A stretch of DNA of 64,000 nt from Falsiroseomonas sp050563525. GTDB lineage: Bacteria > Pseudomonadota > Alphaproteobacteria > Acetobacterales > Acetobacteraceae. A model generated the notes under the pieces. That model did not search any database, was not told the origin of the DNA, and saw only the letters and a program-made list of their open reading frames with translations. Within the stretch, counting starts at the first letter, position 1. The number at the start of each line of letters is the position of its first letter. The stretch lies in assembly GCF_050563525.1 (NCBI RefSeq), contig NZ_JBNXUN010000002.1, positions 496,001-560,000 on the forward strand, in the 5' to 3' direction. Shown piece after piece: positions 1 through 8,240 of the stretch. A program made the position numbers and the translations under genes.

Positions 1-96
1 GGCGCCGAGGCAGCGCGACTGGCGCGGGAGGCGGCCCGGCTTGGCGACCTCGTAGCGATCGGCGTCGCGGCGCGCGCGCTTTCGGCGCTCGCTTGA
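1..96 (+). CDS. 3' end of an unidentified gene (partial)
   Basis: The first 31 codons of the window read as the end of a coding frame rich in Ala, Arg and Leu, finishing ...ARALSALA and a TGA at 94-96. The stop overlaps the TTG start of the next gene, which suggests the two are in one transcript. Too little is present to assign a family. The Ala/Arg heptad-like pattern is compatible with a C-terminal helix. Confidence 0.5.
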   Translation, partial: GAEAARLAREAARLGDLVAIGVAARALSALA

Positions 97-626
97 GCGA
101 TGTCCTGCCGGATGTGCTGGAGCCCGGCCTGCGGCTGGTATTCTGCGGCATGGCGGCGGGGCTGACCTCGGCGCGGCTCGGCGCCTACTACGCCCGGCCC
201 GGCAACCGCTTCTGGCCGGCACTCGCCACGGCCGGCTTCACGCCACGGCTGTTCAGGCCCGAGGAGTTCCGGCTGCTGGCCGGCCGCGGCATCGGCCTGA
301 CCGACCTCGGCAAGGGCCAGCAGGGGGTGGACCGACAGGTCGTCATCACCGACCAGGACCGGGCGCGGCTGCGCGAGGCGATCCTGCGCATCGCACCTGG
401 CGCGCTGGCCTTCACCAGCAAATCGGCGGCTGGCCTGTTCCTGCGCCAGCCCGGCTTGCCCTTCGGTGAATTGCCGCGCGAGCTGGTGCCGCAGGGCTTT
501 CCGCCGACCTATGTGCTGCCGAGCACCTCTGGCTCCAACAATGGGAATTGGGATAGGTTCGGCTATCAAGCGATCTGGACGGATACCGCCATGCGCCTCG
601 GCTTCGCGAACCCGGTGGCGGCGTGA
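93..626 (+). CDS. mug: G/U mismatch-specific uracil-DNA glycosylase
   Basis: Mug/TDG-family glycosylases remove uracil (and ethenocytosine or thymine) from mismatches with G, starting base excision repair. The 177-residue product has the family layout: an N-terminal VFCGMAAG segment in place of the usual GINPG active-site loop, the YYARPGNRFWPAL block that shapes the pocket, and a C-terminal LPSTSGSNNGNWD loop that inserts into the helix. Length is normal for Mug. The TTG start overlaps the upstream stop, and its own TGA overlaps the GTG of the next gene, so coupled translation is likely. The Asn of the classical GINPG loop is not visible, so preferred substrate may differ from E. coli Mug. 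Confidence 0.85.
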   Translation: MSDVLPDVLEPGLRLVFCGMAAGLTSARLGAYYARPGNRFWPALATAGFTPRLFRPEEFRLLAGRGIGLTDLGKGQQGVDRQVVITDQDRARLREAILRIAPGALAFTSKSAAGLFLRQPGLPFGELPRELVPQGFPPTYVLPSTSGSNNGNWDRFGYQAIWTDTAMRLGFANPVAA

Positions 627-1867
627 CGCCGAAGGCCTGGGCCTGGGCGCTGTATGACTGGGCGAACAGCAGTTTTCCGACGGTTGTCTCCACCTTCGTC
701 ATTGCCGCCTATTTCGTGCAGGGCATCGCGGCGGACCCGGTCAGCGGCCAGGCGCAGTGGGGCTGGATGCAGTCGGCCGCCGGCCTCGCCGTGGCGCTGC
801 TCTCGCCGGTGCTGGGCGCGGTGGCGGATGCGGGCGGGCGACGGCGGCTCATGCTCGGCGTCGCGACCCTGCTGACGGCGATCGCCACCGGCATGATCTG
901 GTTCGCACTGCCGGCGCCGGACTACGCGCTGTACACGCTGGTCTGCGTCGGGCTCGCGACGATCGCCTTCGAAATCGGCACGGTGTTCTACAACTCGATG
1001 CTGCCCAGCGTGGCGCCGCCCGGGCGGCTCGGCCGCGTCTCCGGCTTCGGCTGGGGCCTCGGCTATGCCGGGGGGCTGGCGTGCCTGGCGCTGTCCCTGG
1101 TGGTGCTGATCCAGCCGGACCCGGCGTGGTTCGGGCTGGACCGCGCGGCGTCGGAGCATGTGCGCGCCGTGGCGCTGCTGGTGGCGGCCTGGCTGCTGGT
1201 GTTCTCCTGGCCCTTGCTGGTGGCGCTGCCGGACCCCGCCGGCCCGCGTCCGAGCTGGGCACAGGCCGCCGCGCGCGGGCTGGAGGAGATTGCCGGCCTG
1301 ATCCGCACCCTGCCGCGCAATCCGGCGCTGGCACGTTTCCTGGTGGCGCGGCTGTTCTACACGGATGGGCTGAACACGCTGTTCGCGTTTGGTGCGATCT
1401 ATGCCGCCGGCGTCTTCGGCATGGGGCTCGACCGTATCCTGCTGTTCGGCATCGCCATGAACGTCACCGCCGGGCTCGGTGCCGCCGGCTTCGCGCTGAT
1501 CGAGGACCGCGTCGGCTCGCGCCGCATGGTGCTGGGTGCGCTGCTGGCGATGGTGGTGCTCGGCGCAGGGCTGCTGCTGGCAACGTCGGAGCTGTGGTTC
1601 TGGATCATGGCGCTGTCGCTCGGCCTGTTCTTCGGCCCGGCGCAGGCGGCCAGCCGCAGCTTCATGGCGCGGTTGGCGCCGCCGGGCGAAGTCTCCGCGC
1701 ATTTCGGGCTGTTCGCCCTGTCCGGCCGCATCACCGGCTTCCTCGGCCCCGCGGCGCTGGCGGCGGTGACGACGGCAACCGGCAGCCAGCGCCTGGGCAT
1801 GGCGACGGTGCTGGTGTTCCTCGCCATCGGCGCGGCGATCCTGGCGACGGTGCGGGAGCGCGCGTGA
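623..1867 (+). CDS. UMF1-family MFS transporter
   Basis: A 414-residue inner-membrane protein with about 12 hydrophobic segments. It opens with WAWALYDWANSSFPTVV, the signature of the UMF1 (Atg22-like) branch of the major facilitator superfamily, and has the cytoplasmic basic loop GGRRRLM after TM3. Yeast Atg22 exports amino acids from the vacuole; bacterial substrates are unknown. GTG start at 623 overlaps the stop of mug, and the TGA at 1865 overlaps the next GTG, so the three genes form a tightly packed unit. No dedicated regulator is adjacent. Confidence 0.85.
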   Translation: MTPKAWAWALYDWANSSFPTVVSTFVIAAYFVQGIAADPVSGQAQWGWMQSAAGLAVALLSPVLGAVADAGGRRRLMLGVATLLTAIATGMIWFALPAPDYALYTLVCVGLATIAFEIGTVFYNSMLPSVAPPGRLGRVSGFGWGLGYAGGLACLALSLVVLIQPDPAWFGLDRAASEHVRAVALLVAAWLLVFSWPLLVALPDPAGPRPSWAQAAARGLEEIAGLIRTLPRNPALARFLVARLFYTDGLNTLFAFGAIYAAGVFGMGLDRILLFGIAMNVTAGLGAAGFALIEDRVGSRRMVLGALLAMVVLGAGLLLATSELWFWIMALSLGLFFGPAQAASRSFMARLAPPGEVSAHFGLFALSGRITGFLGPAALAAVTTATGSQRLGMATVLVFLAIGAAILATVRERA

Positions 1868-2820
1868 CGGATTTTGCCGCCCGGCGCGAGGCCGGGCGCT
1901 ACGTCAACCTGCACGATGCCACGGACCACGGCCTGCCCGATGTCTGGCGCTGGTACCGGGCGCGCAGGCCGGTGCCCTGGCCGCGCTGGATCGAGGACCC
2001 GCCCCGGCCGCCTCCGCCGCGCATCGGGCCAGGCCGCATCGCCGCGACCTTCATCGGCCATGCGAGTTGGCTTGTGCAGATCGGTGCCGTCGCCGTGCTG
2101 ATCGACCCGGTCTGGTCGCCGCGCGCCAGCCCGCTGTCCTTCGCCGGGCCGAAGCGGGTGCGCGCGCCGGGGCAGCCCCTGGCGGCGCTGCCAGGCGTGG
2201 ACCTGCTGCTGGTCAGCCACAACCACTACGACCATTGCGACCTGGCGACGCTGCGCCAGGTGCAGGCGCGCTGGGCCCCGCCCGCCGTCACCAGCCTCGG
2301 CACCGGCCGGCTGCTGGCCAAGGCCGGGCTGCGCGACCGGCGCGAATGCGATTGGTGGGACAGCGTGGAGGTCGCCGGGCTGCGCGTCACCTACGTGCCC
2401 TCGCAGCATTTTTCCGCCCGCACGGCCTTCGACCGCAACCGCGCCTTGTGGGGCGGCTTCGTAATGGAGGCGCCGGATGGCGGCTGCGTCTATTTCGCCG
2501 GAGATTCCGGCTGGTGTCCGCACTTCTCCGAAATTGGCCGGCGCTTTCCAAGGATCGACCTCGCCCTGCTACCGATCGGCGCCTATGCGCCGCGCTGGTT
2601 CATGCGCACGCAGCACATGGATCCGGAGGAAGCGGTGCGGGCGCACTTGGCCTGCGGTGCGCGGGCCAGCCTGGCGATGCATTTCGGCACCTTCTTCCGC
2701 CTGACCGACGAGGCGATCGAGGAACCCGCGGCGCTGCTCGAAGCCGCGAAGGCGCGGCACGACGTGGCGGCGAGTGCGTTCCGCGTGCCCGGCTTCGGCG
2801 AAACGATCCTGCTGGACTGA
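1864..2820 (+). CDS. MBL-fold metal-dependent hydrolase, NAPE-PLD-like
   Basis: A 318-residue metallo-beta-lactamase-fold enzyme. The diagnostic HxHxDH motif appears as SHNHYDHCD near residue 120; downstream ligands are FAGDSGW (Asp) and the C-terminal AMHFGTFF (His). The order TFIGHASWL, IDPVWSPRASPLSF, then the zinc motif is typical of the branch containing N-acyl-phosphatidylethanolamine phospholipase D and the bacterial UlaG/RomA-like lipoproteins, which act on phospho- or lactone-type substrates. The start is placed at the GTG overlapping the upstream stop because the homologous region begins just after it. The actual substrate cannot be read from the sequence. Confidence 0.85.
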   Translation: MTDFAARREAGRYVNLHDATDHGLPDVWRWYRARRPVPWPRWIEDPPRPPPPRIGPGRIAATFIGHASWLVQIGAVAVLIDPVWSPRASPLSFAGPKRVRAPGQPLAALPGVDLLLVSHNHYDHCDLATLRQVQARWAPPAVTSLGTGRLLAKAGLRDRRECDWWDSVEVAGLRVTYVPSQHFSARTAFDRNRALWGGFVMEAPDGGCVYFAGDSGWCPHFSEIGRRFPRIDLALLPIGAYAPRWFMRTQHMDPEEAVRAHLACGARASLAMHFGTFFRLTDEAIEEPAALLEAAKARHDVAASAFRVPGFGETILLD

Positions 2821-3048
2821 ATTCCAGCAAGATCAATGGGTGACCTGCGGACGGCACTGCCGGCGGAGCGCCCGAACGGGCGCTGCGGCCAGTGCCGCGC
2901 AGCCAAGCGGCCGGAGGCTGTGCCTGGCGCTTGAGGGCGGAGAAGCACCAGCCAATCCGAAATATTTGGAAATCCACCACGCCTGCCTCTGTAACAGGAT
3001 GAAGTTCCGCGCCAGTATGCGCTGAAGGAAAACAGAGGAAACCCGCCG
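2821..3048 (+). other. intergenic region with a GC-rich hairpin
   Basis: This 228-base gap holds a perfect inverted repeat, AGCGCCC-GAAC-GGGCGCT at 2867-2884, not followed by a T-run. It could stop or pause transcription of the preceding three genes, but it lacks the hallmark of an intrinsic terminator. Towards the end, GAGGAA at 3035-3040 is the ribosome-binding site of the next gene. The sequence around the hairpin resembles part of the gap at 38754-38800. Confidence 0.4.
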
Positions 3049-3525
3049 GTGACCGACGAACCCCAGGCCAAGCCACCGACACGGCGCCGGCTTTTCGTGT
3101 TGCGCCTTGCGGCCATGGTGGGCGTGCTGCCCGCCGCCGCCTGCGTGCCGCAGCAGGGGCCGGTGGTCTATGCGCCGCAGCCCGTCCAGGTGCGGCGCGG
3201 CACCGGCATCAGCGATTCGGATCCGTCCGATGCGCCGGGCAATGGTCGTGGCGGGCATCGCGGCAGCGGCATCTCGGACAGCGACCCGAACGATGCGCCG
3301 GGCTATGGCCGCGGCGGGCGCCGCGCTTCCGGCATCTCGGACAGCGACCCGGGCGATGCGCCGGGCCGCGGGCGGGGCGGCAGCCGCGTCTACCGCGGCA
3401 GCGGCATCACCGACAGCGACCCGAGCGACGGCCCGGGCCGTGGACGCGGTGGCTACCGCCGCAGCACCGGCCTCAGCGACAGCGACCCGTCCGACAGCCC
3501 CGGCCGCGGCCGCCGCGGCTACTGA
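3049..3525 (+). CDS. Tat-type lipoprotein with five Asp/Gly/Arg-rich repeats
   Basis: Unrecognised 158-residue exported protein. Residues 12-32 form a twin-arginine-like signal (RRRLFVLRLAAMVG...) ending in a lipobox, LPAAAC, with Cys32 as lipidation site. The mature part is almost entirely five imperfect repeats of about 22 residues, each of the form GISDSDPSDAP followed by GRGRGG, so acidic DxD turns alternate with RGG-like basic turns. The acidic half resembles calcium-binding loops but lacks a full EF-hand register. GTG start with GAGGAA 8 bases upstream. Its TGA overlaps the ATG of the following oxygenase (TGATG), so the two are probably made together; the repeats are plausible substrates of that enzyme (inference). 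Confidence 0.75.
   Translation: MTDEPQAKPPTRRRLFVLRLAAMVGVLPAAACVPQQGPVVYAPQPVQVRRGTGISDSDPSDAPGNGRGGHRGSGISDSDPNDAPGYGRGGRRASGISDSDPGDAPGRGRGGSRVYRGSGITDSDPSDGPGRGRGGYRRSTGLSDSDPSDSPGRGRRGY
3205..3520 (+). repeat. five tandem in-frame coding repeats of about 66 bp
   Basis: The DNA encoding the GISDSDP...GRGRGG units of the lipoprotein is itself repetitive. The string GGCATCTCGGACAGCGACCC occurs in identical form in units two and three. Units differ mostly at synonymous and Asp/Ser/Asn positions. This pattern is expected from internal duplication within the gene. Confidence 0.7.
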
Positions 3526-4718
3526 TGTCGCCACAACATCCCCCGCCGGCTCCCACGCTCGCGGAGGAAGCCTGGCGCCTGTCCTTCGGCGACCTGCCGG
3601 TGGCGGAGGGCCTGGCGCTGCGGGAAGGCACGGCGTGGCGTCACTTCCCCGGGCAGGACCCGGACCGATACCGGCACCTGTTGTCCATCGCCGACCTCGA
3701 CGCCTTCCTGGCCAGTGACGCGGCGGCGCGCCCGCGCGTGTCCATGGCCGATGGCAGCCGCAAGGGCGGCGCCGCGGTGCCGGAGGAGGACTATGCCTTC
3801 GAGGATGGCGGCGTGGACCTGCCGAAGCTGTTCGCCAGCTTCGATGCCGGCGCCACCCTCGTCGTCTCCCAGTTCAACCAGCTGCATCCGCCGCTGGCGC
3901 GCTATTGCCGCGGGCTGGAACAGGTGATGCTGCATGCGGTGCAGGCCAACATCTACCTGACCCCGCCCGGCGCCCAGGGCTTCCGGATGCACTACGACAC
4001 GCATGACGTGCTGGTGCTGCAGGTGCAGGGCGAGAAGGCCTGGCGCATCTGGCCCGGCCAGCCCTTCCCCAACCCAACCCGCCGCACCCCCTGGCCCGGC
4101 GGGATCGAGCCGGTGGCGGAGGCGGTCAACATCACGCTGCGGCCGGGCGATGCGCTGTATGTGCCGCGCGGCGTGCTGCACGACGCGGCGACGCAGGATG
4201 GCGAAGCCTCGCTGCACGTCACCGTGGGTTTCATGGAACCCTCCTTCGCCGCCGTGCTGCGCATGGCCGTGGACCTGCTGGAGGAATCGGAGCCCGCCTT
4301 GCGTGCCGCCTTTCCGACCTGGCGGCTGGCGGACGGCCCCGGCAGCCTCGCCGCGCTGGCGGCCCCGCTGGCCGCGAAGCTGGCGGAACCTGCGGCGCTG
4401 GAACGCACCGCGTTGGCGCTGCTGGACCAGTTGGCGGCGGACCAGCCGGCGATGCTGGGGCGCGGGCTGTTCGCGCGCGATCCGCAGGCGGACACCAGGT
4501 TGCGCCTGGCGCCCGGCGTGCTGCATGCGCTGGTGCCGGAACCCAGTGGCGAGGGCGCCTCCCTGCGCTGGGCCGGCGTCCCGGTGGCGCTGACGTCGCA
4601 GGAGGCTGGCTGGGTCGAACAGCTTTCCGAAGGTGCGACGCCCGCCGAACTGGACCCGGAAAGCCTGGAGTTCTGCCGCAGGCTGCGCCGGCTGGGGCTG
4701 CTGGCGGAGGATTGCTGA
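3525..4718 (+). CDS. JmjC/cupin-domain 2-oxoglutarate oxygenase, ROX-like
   Basis: A 397-residue Fe(II)/2-oxoglutarate-dependent hydroxylase of the NO66/MINA/YcfD (ribosomal oxygenase) type. The iron triad is visible: His156 and Asp158 in FRMHYDTHDVLVLQ, and His219 in LYVPRGVLHDA. The sheet sequence LQVQGEKAWRIW and the LRPGDALYVPRG turn are family hallmarks, followed by a helical dimerisation segment and a C-terminal winged-helix-like part. Known members hydroxylate Arg or His of ribosomal proteins; YcfD acts on Arg81 of L16. Here the start codon overlaps the stop of a lipoprotein rich in GRGRGG repeats, so that protein is an alternative candidate substrate. Cellular location is probably the cytoplasm, where the precursor would be modified before Tat export. 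Confidence 0.85.
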   Translation: MSPQHPPPAPTLAEEAWRLSFGDLPVAEGLALREGTAWRHFPGQDPDRYRHLLSIADLDAFLASDAAARPRVSMADGSRKGGAAVPEEDYAFEDGGVDLPKLFASFDAGATLVVSQFNQLHPPLARYCRGLEQVMLHAVQANIYLTPPGAQGFRMHYDTHDVLVLQVQGEKAWRIWPGQPFPNPTRRTPWPGGIEPVAEAVNITLRPGDALYVPRGVLHDAATQDGEASLHVTVGFMEPSFAAVLRMAVDLLEESEPALRAAFPTWRLADGPGSLAALAAPLAAKLAEPAALERTALALLDQLAADQPAMLGRGLFARDPQADTRLRLAPGVLHALVPEPSGEGASLRWAGVPVALTSQEAGWVEQLSEGATPAELDPESLEFCRRLRRLGLLAEDC

Positions 4719-4833
4719 GCGGAGACGCCGGCCGCTGCCGCCTTTTCCTTGTCGTAGTCCAAATGAAGTTGACCCGCTTTCCGGCACCGTGCGAGCGTGT
4801 ATCCGCTCGTAACCGGACGCGAAGGATGGGTCG

Positions 4834-5214
4834 ATGCATCACAATGAGGACGCACTGGCTGCAATGCGTGAAGTGAACCGCACCTTCGATGAAGAAGTCT
4901 GCGGCAAAAAGAACTTCGATGCACTTGCCCGTGTCTACACGCAGGATGCCTCGATACTTCCACCGGGTGGCGACATCATCTCTGGTCTCGAAGGAATCCG
5001 GGATTTCTGGAAATCCGCCGTTGAAAGCCTCCGCATCACCCACTGCCGGCTCCAGCCCTTCGAGGTCGAGGTCCACGGCGACTGCGCCCACGAGGTCGCG
5101 CGCGGGGAGGTCGGGACGGAAAGCGGCGCGGTCCCGATCAAGTACATCGTCATCTGGAAGAAGGATGGCGGGCAGTGGAAATGGCACCGGGACATCTGGA
5201 ACATGAACGGCTGA
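4834..5214 (+). CDS. SnoaL-like/DUF4440 family protein (NTF2 fold)
   Basis: A 126-residue single-domain protein of the DUF4440/SgcJ-type cone fold. Characteristic elements are the N-terminal helix followed by YTQDASILPPGG, the GLEGIRDFWKSAV segment, and the closing strand KWHRDIWNMN. Family members are small hydrolases, isomerases or ligand-binding proteins; nothing here fixes the ligand. ATG at 4834 is preceded by GAAGGA 8 bases upstream. The 115 bases before it hold no other gene, and it converges with the efflux gene downstream. Confidence 0.75.
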   Translation: MHHNEDALAAMREVNRTFDEEVCGKKNFDALARVYTQDASILPPGGDIISGLEGIRDFWKSAVESLRITHCRLQPFEVEVHGDCAHEVARGEVGTESGAVPIKYIVIWKKDGGQWKWHRDIWNMNG

Positions 5215-5230
5215 GGCGTGGCCGACACGC

Positions 5231-6469
5231 CTACTCCGCCGGCACGGCCTGCCCGTTGGGCGGCAACGGCTTCACCCAAAGCTCGGGCGCCAACTCCTCC
5301 TTCCGGTCTGGGAAGGCGAGCGCGCAGACAAAGGTGACGGCGGCAAAGCTCGACAGCACCACCAGCACCGTGCCCAGGCCGCCTGCCGTCGCATGCAGCC
5401 AGGCGATCAGCGGGCTGGCGGCCGCGGCGCCCAGGAAGCCCACGAAGAAGCGGATGGAATACAGCCGCGTCCGCAGCGCCGGGGCGACGTAGCGCGCCGT
5501 CATCGTCTCGTTCACCGTCACCTGTCCGAAGATCGCCGCGGCCATCAGCCCCGCCACCGGCAGCACCATCCAACCCTGCAAGGTCGACAGCAGGAGAAAG
5601 CCGGGCATCTGGATGCAGGCCAACGGCAGGAACACCCGCTTCAGCGTGTGGCGGTCGATCAGCCGGCCCACGGTGAACTGTGTCAGCCCGCCGCAGATCG
5701 TCACCAGGAACGCCAGCAGTCCCACCACCGGCAGCAAATCCGGCGAATGCGCCAGGCGCTCCGCCATCAGCTTCGGCAGCAGCAGGGTGAAGGCGTTGAA
5801 GATGAAGCCGGACACGGCGGCGAGTGACAGCAGCACCACCACGGCGCGCCGTACCACCGCGCGCGGAATCTCGGGGAACGGCTTGCCCGCGGCCTTGTTG
5901 CGGGCAACGTCCTCCGGCCCTTCGCGCAGGTACAGCAGCCCGAAGCCGATGCTCAGCACGCCGGGGATGACGAAGGCCCAGCGCCAGCCGATCCAGGCCG
6001 CGACGAAGGCCGTCACCACCGGCGCCAGCGCCACGCCGAGGTTGCCGAACACGCCGTTGACGCCAACCGCCGCGCCCACCTTCGGCCCCGCCGCATCCAC
6101 CAGCATCGCCGTGCCGATGGGATGGTAGATCGCGCTGAACGCCCCCATCAGCGCCAGCCCCGCGGCCAGCCAATACGGCCCTGGCGCAAACCCGGAGAAC
6201 ACCAGGGCGGCGCCGCTGCCGATGAAGAAGCCGGCCAGCATCGCCGGACGTCCGAAGCGTTCCGCCAGCCAGCCCATCGGCAGGCTGCCGAGCCCGTACA
6301 GCACGAACATGCCGGTGCCGAGTGCCAGGATCGGCCCATAGTCGGTGCCGAACATCGCCGGTTCCTGGAGCACCATCGCCAGCACGGCGGTGGCGAGGAT
6401 CAGCAGCCCGTAATGGGTGAAGACATGCGCCGCGTTGACGAACCAGATCTGTCGGGTTGCCGCATCCAT
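5231..6469 (-). CDS. MFS efflux transporter, Fsr-like
   Basis: A 412-residue, 12-TM major facilitator. HVFTHYGLLIL near the N terminus and AIYHPIGTAMLV in TM4 match the fosmidomycin-resistance (Fsr) branch, and LAERFGRPAML is the MFS loop 2-3 motif. Members export drugs or small metabolites by proton antiport. The start at 6469 (MDAATRQIW) is chosen because GGGAAG lies 7 bases upstream and the homologous region begins there. It is transcribed divergently from the AraC-type gene 63 bases away, the classical arrangement of a pump and its regulator. Confidence 0.85.
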   Translation of the reverse strand: MDAATRQIWFVNAAHVFTHYGLLILATAVLAMVLQEPAMFGTDYGPILALGTGMFVLYGLGSLPMGWLAERFGRPAMLAGFFIGSGAALVFSGFAPGPYWLAAGLALMGAFSAIYHPIGTAMLVDAAGPKVGAAVGVNGVFGNLGVALAPVVTAFVAAWIGWRWAFVIPGVLSIGFGLLYLREGPEDVARNKAAGKPFPEIPRAVVRRAVVVLLSLAAVSGFIFNAFTLLLPKLMAERLAHSPDLLPVVGLLAFLVTICGGLTQFTVGRLIDRHTLKRVFLPLACIQMPGFLLLSTLQGWMVLPVAGLMAAAIFGQVTVNETMTARYVAPALRTRLYSIRFFVGFLGAAAASPLIAWLHATAGGLGTVLVVLSSFAAVTFVCALAFPDRKEELAPELWVKPLPPNGQAVPAE

Positions 6470-6532
6470 GACCGTACTTCCCTCGCCTCCGGGCATGCTA
6501 GCCTTGGCGGCTTCACGACGTCCCGACAGGTC

Positions 6533-7321
6533 ATGTCGCCAATCCGCCAGAATCCGCCGCCCATCCGCTCCGACCTGCCGCAGGAAGCGGTGGACCGTCC
6601 GCTGTCCGCTTTCGCTCGCGACTATGCGGCAGGGGAGCTGGTGCCGCGCCATGCCCACGGGCGGGCGCAGCTTCTCTACGCCACGCGCGGCGTCATGCGG
6701 ATCACCACGGACGAGGCCGGCTTCATCGTGCCGCCGCTGCACGCGCTGTGGATGCCGGCCGGTGCGCCGCATGAGGTGGCGACGGAGGGCGGCGTTGCCA
6801 TGCGGGCGCTGTTCCTGCGCGCCGATGCCGCCGCCGCCGGCCCTGGCGCGACGACGGTGCTGGCGGTCTCCGCCCTGCTGCGGGAGCTGATCCTGGCGGC
6901 CTGCGCGGAGCCGCTGGAATGGGACCCGGCGGGCCGCGGCGGCCACCTCGCGGCGCTGATCCTGGACGAGATTGCCCGCGCGCCATCGCTGCCCTTCCGC
7001 GTGCCCGAACCGCGCGACCCGCGCCTGCGCCGCCTGACCGCCGCGTTGCGCGCCGCGCCCTCCAGCAGCCGCACGCTGGAAGAATTTGCCGCGCTCGCCG
7101 GTGCCAGCCCGCGCACCCTGGAGCGCCGCTTCCGCGCCGAGACCGGCCTGTCCTTCGCCCGCTGGCGCCAGACGCTGCGCCTGGCCGAGGCCGCCGCGCG
7201 CCTCGCCAGCGGCGAAACACCCGCGCGGGCCGCCGCGGCGGTCGGCTACGCCAGCGCGCCCGCCTTCGGCGCCGCCTTCCGGGCCGCCTTCGGCATCACG
7301 CCGGGGGCGGCCCGGGGGTGA
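6533..7321 (+). CDS. AraC-family transcriptional regulator with cupin sensor domain
   Basis: A 262-residue regulator. Residues 1-100 form a cupin sensor (PRHAHGRAQLLYATRGVM, then PPLHALWMPAGAPHEV), and the C terminus holds the two helix-turn-helix units of AraC proteins (LEEFAALAGASPRTLERRF and ARAAAAVGYASAPAFGAAFR). This domain order matches regulators that repress or activate an adjacent exporter. It diverges from the Fsr-like pump, its probable target. Its 3' end overlaps the convergent carbonic-anhydrase-like gene by 26 bases. Confidence 0.85.
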   Translation: MSPIRQNPPPIRSDLPQEAVDRPLSAFARDYAAGELVPRHAHGRAQLLYATRGVMRITTDEAGFIVPPLHALWMPAGAPHEVATEGGVAMRALFLRADAAAAGPGATTVLAVSALLRELILAACAEPLEWDPAGRGGHLAALILDEIARAPSLPFRVPEPRDPRLRRLTAALRAAPSSSRTLEEFAALAGASPRTLERRFRAETGLSFARWRQTLRLAEAAARLASGETPARAAAAVGYASAPAFGAAFRAAFGITPGAARG

Positions 7322-8240
7322 GGGGCGTGGTGAGGCGCTGGAACCAGGCGGTGGAGCGCAGCAGGCCCTCCGGCCGTGGCGCCAGCCCCTCGCGCTCGAT
7401 CAGCCCGGCGATATGGCGCTGGGCCTCCGCCAGCGGCAGGCTGGCGCCGACCAGGGCGCGGTACAGCGCGGCGGCTTGTGCCACATCCGCCTGGGTCACA
7501 TAAGCCTGGGCCGCCTGCACCCCGCGCCCGGCCCGGCTGCGCAGGAAGGCCAGCGCCTCCCGCTCCGCCGCCGCCACCGTCGCCTGGCCGCGTTGCGCGG
7601 CGGCGCTGGACAGGGCGGCGCGCGCAACCTCCGCCGTCAGGCCGTGCCGGGTCACGCCCTCCACCAGCAGCGCGCGCTCGGCCGCCGCATCCAGCGCGCC
7701 ATCGCCGATGCGCAGGCGGGCGAGGTCGGCGAAGCGCGCCGCCGCAGGGTCCGGCACCGCCTCCGCGCGCAGTGGCCCCGTGGTGGGGCCAGCCGCGGCG
7801 CAGGCGGCGCAGGGCAGCAGGGTCGCGGTGCCGTCCAGCTCCATCAGCCGGATCTCCACCGACATGTCCGGATGCCGCGCCCGCACCGCGGCGGCAGCGC
7901 CTTCCAGCACGCCATGATGCTGGCGCAACTCCTCCGCCGGGTCGTCCGACAGGCGGCGCCTGGCCCACAGATGCATGGCGCCGCAATCCCGGTGGTTCAC
8001 GAAGACCACGGTGCGCACGCCGTGCAATTGGCGGGAGGCCGCCAGATTCTCCCACAGCGCGGTGCCCCAGGCCGGCCGCGCCGGGTCCACCGCGGCCAGC
8101 GCGGCGCCGGCGATGCGCATTTCCGAATACCGGTCGGTGCGGCCCAACGCCGCCATCAGGAAGGTGGTGTCGTCGGTCAGCCGTGGGTCGATGCAGCTGA
8201 CCACGAAGGCATCGGCCTTGGCGGGCGGGGCGGGGGTCAC
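7296..8240 (-). CDS. beta-carbonic-anhydrase-like protein with a C-terminal helical domain
   Basis: A 314-residue fusion. Residues 10-90 carry the beta-carbonic anhydrase zinc site: Cys16, Asp18 and Arg20 in VVSCIDPRL, and His83 and Cys86 in VNHRDCGAM, so all ligands and the Asp/Arg dyad are kept. Residues about 168-304 form a helical domain that aligns with the stand-alone protein at 11140-11574 (for example RALLVEGVTRHGL against RRLLEEGLTRYGL). Hydration of CO2 is possible but not shown, since the domain is short and divergent. GTG start overlaps the DUF6524 stop. Last gene of the minus-strand envelope cluster. Confidence 0.7.
   Translation of the reverse strand: MTPAPPAKADAFVVSCIDPRLTDDTTFLMAALGRTDRYSEMRIAGAALAAVDPARPAWGTALWENLAASRQLHGVRTVVFVNHRDCGAMHLWARRRLSDDPAEELRQHHGVLEGAAAAVRARHPDMSVEIRLMELDGTATLLPCAACAAAGPTTGPLRAEAVPDPAAARFADLARLRIGDGALDAAAERALLVEGVTRHGLTAEVARAALSSAAAQRGQATVAAAEREALAFLRSRAGRGVQAAQAYVTQADVAQAAALYRALVGASLPLAEAQRHIAGLIEREGLAPRPEGLLRSTAWFQRLTTPLTPGPPPA

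Noticed and set aside
757..1863. Upstream extension of the metallo-beta-lactamase-fold gene through the transporter gene
   Set aside because: The extension is Arg/Gly/Ala-rich, lies entirely within the UMF1 transporter gene in another frame, and the homologous protein starts at 1864.
3205..3520. CRISPR array suspected from regular repeats
   Set aside because: The repeats are in-frame coding units of a lipoprotein, imperfect, and lack unique spacers of constant length.
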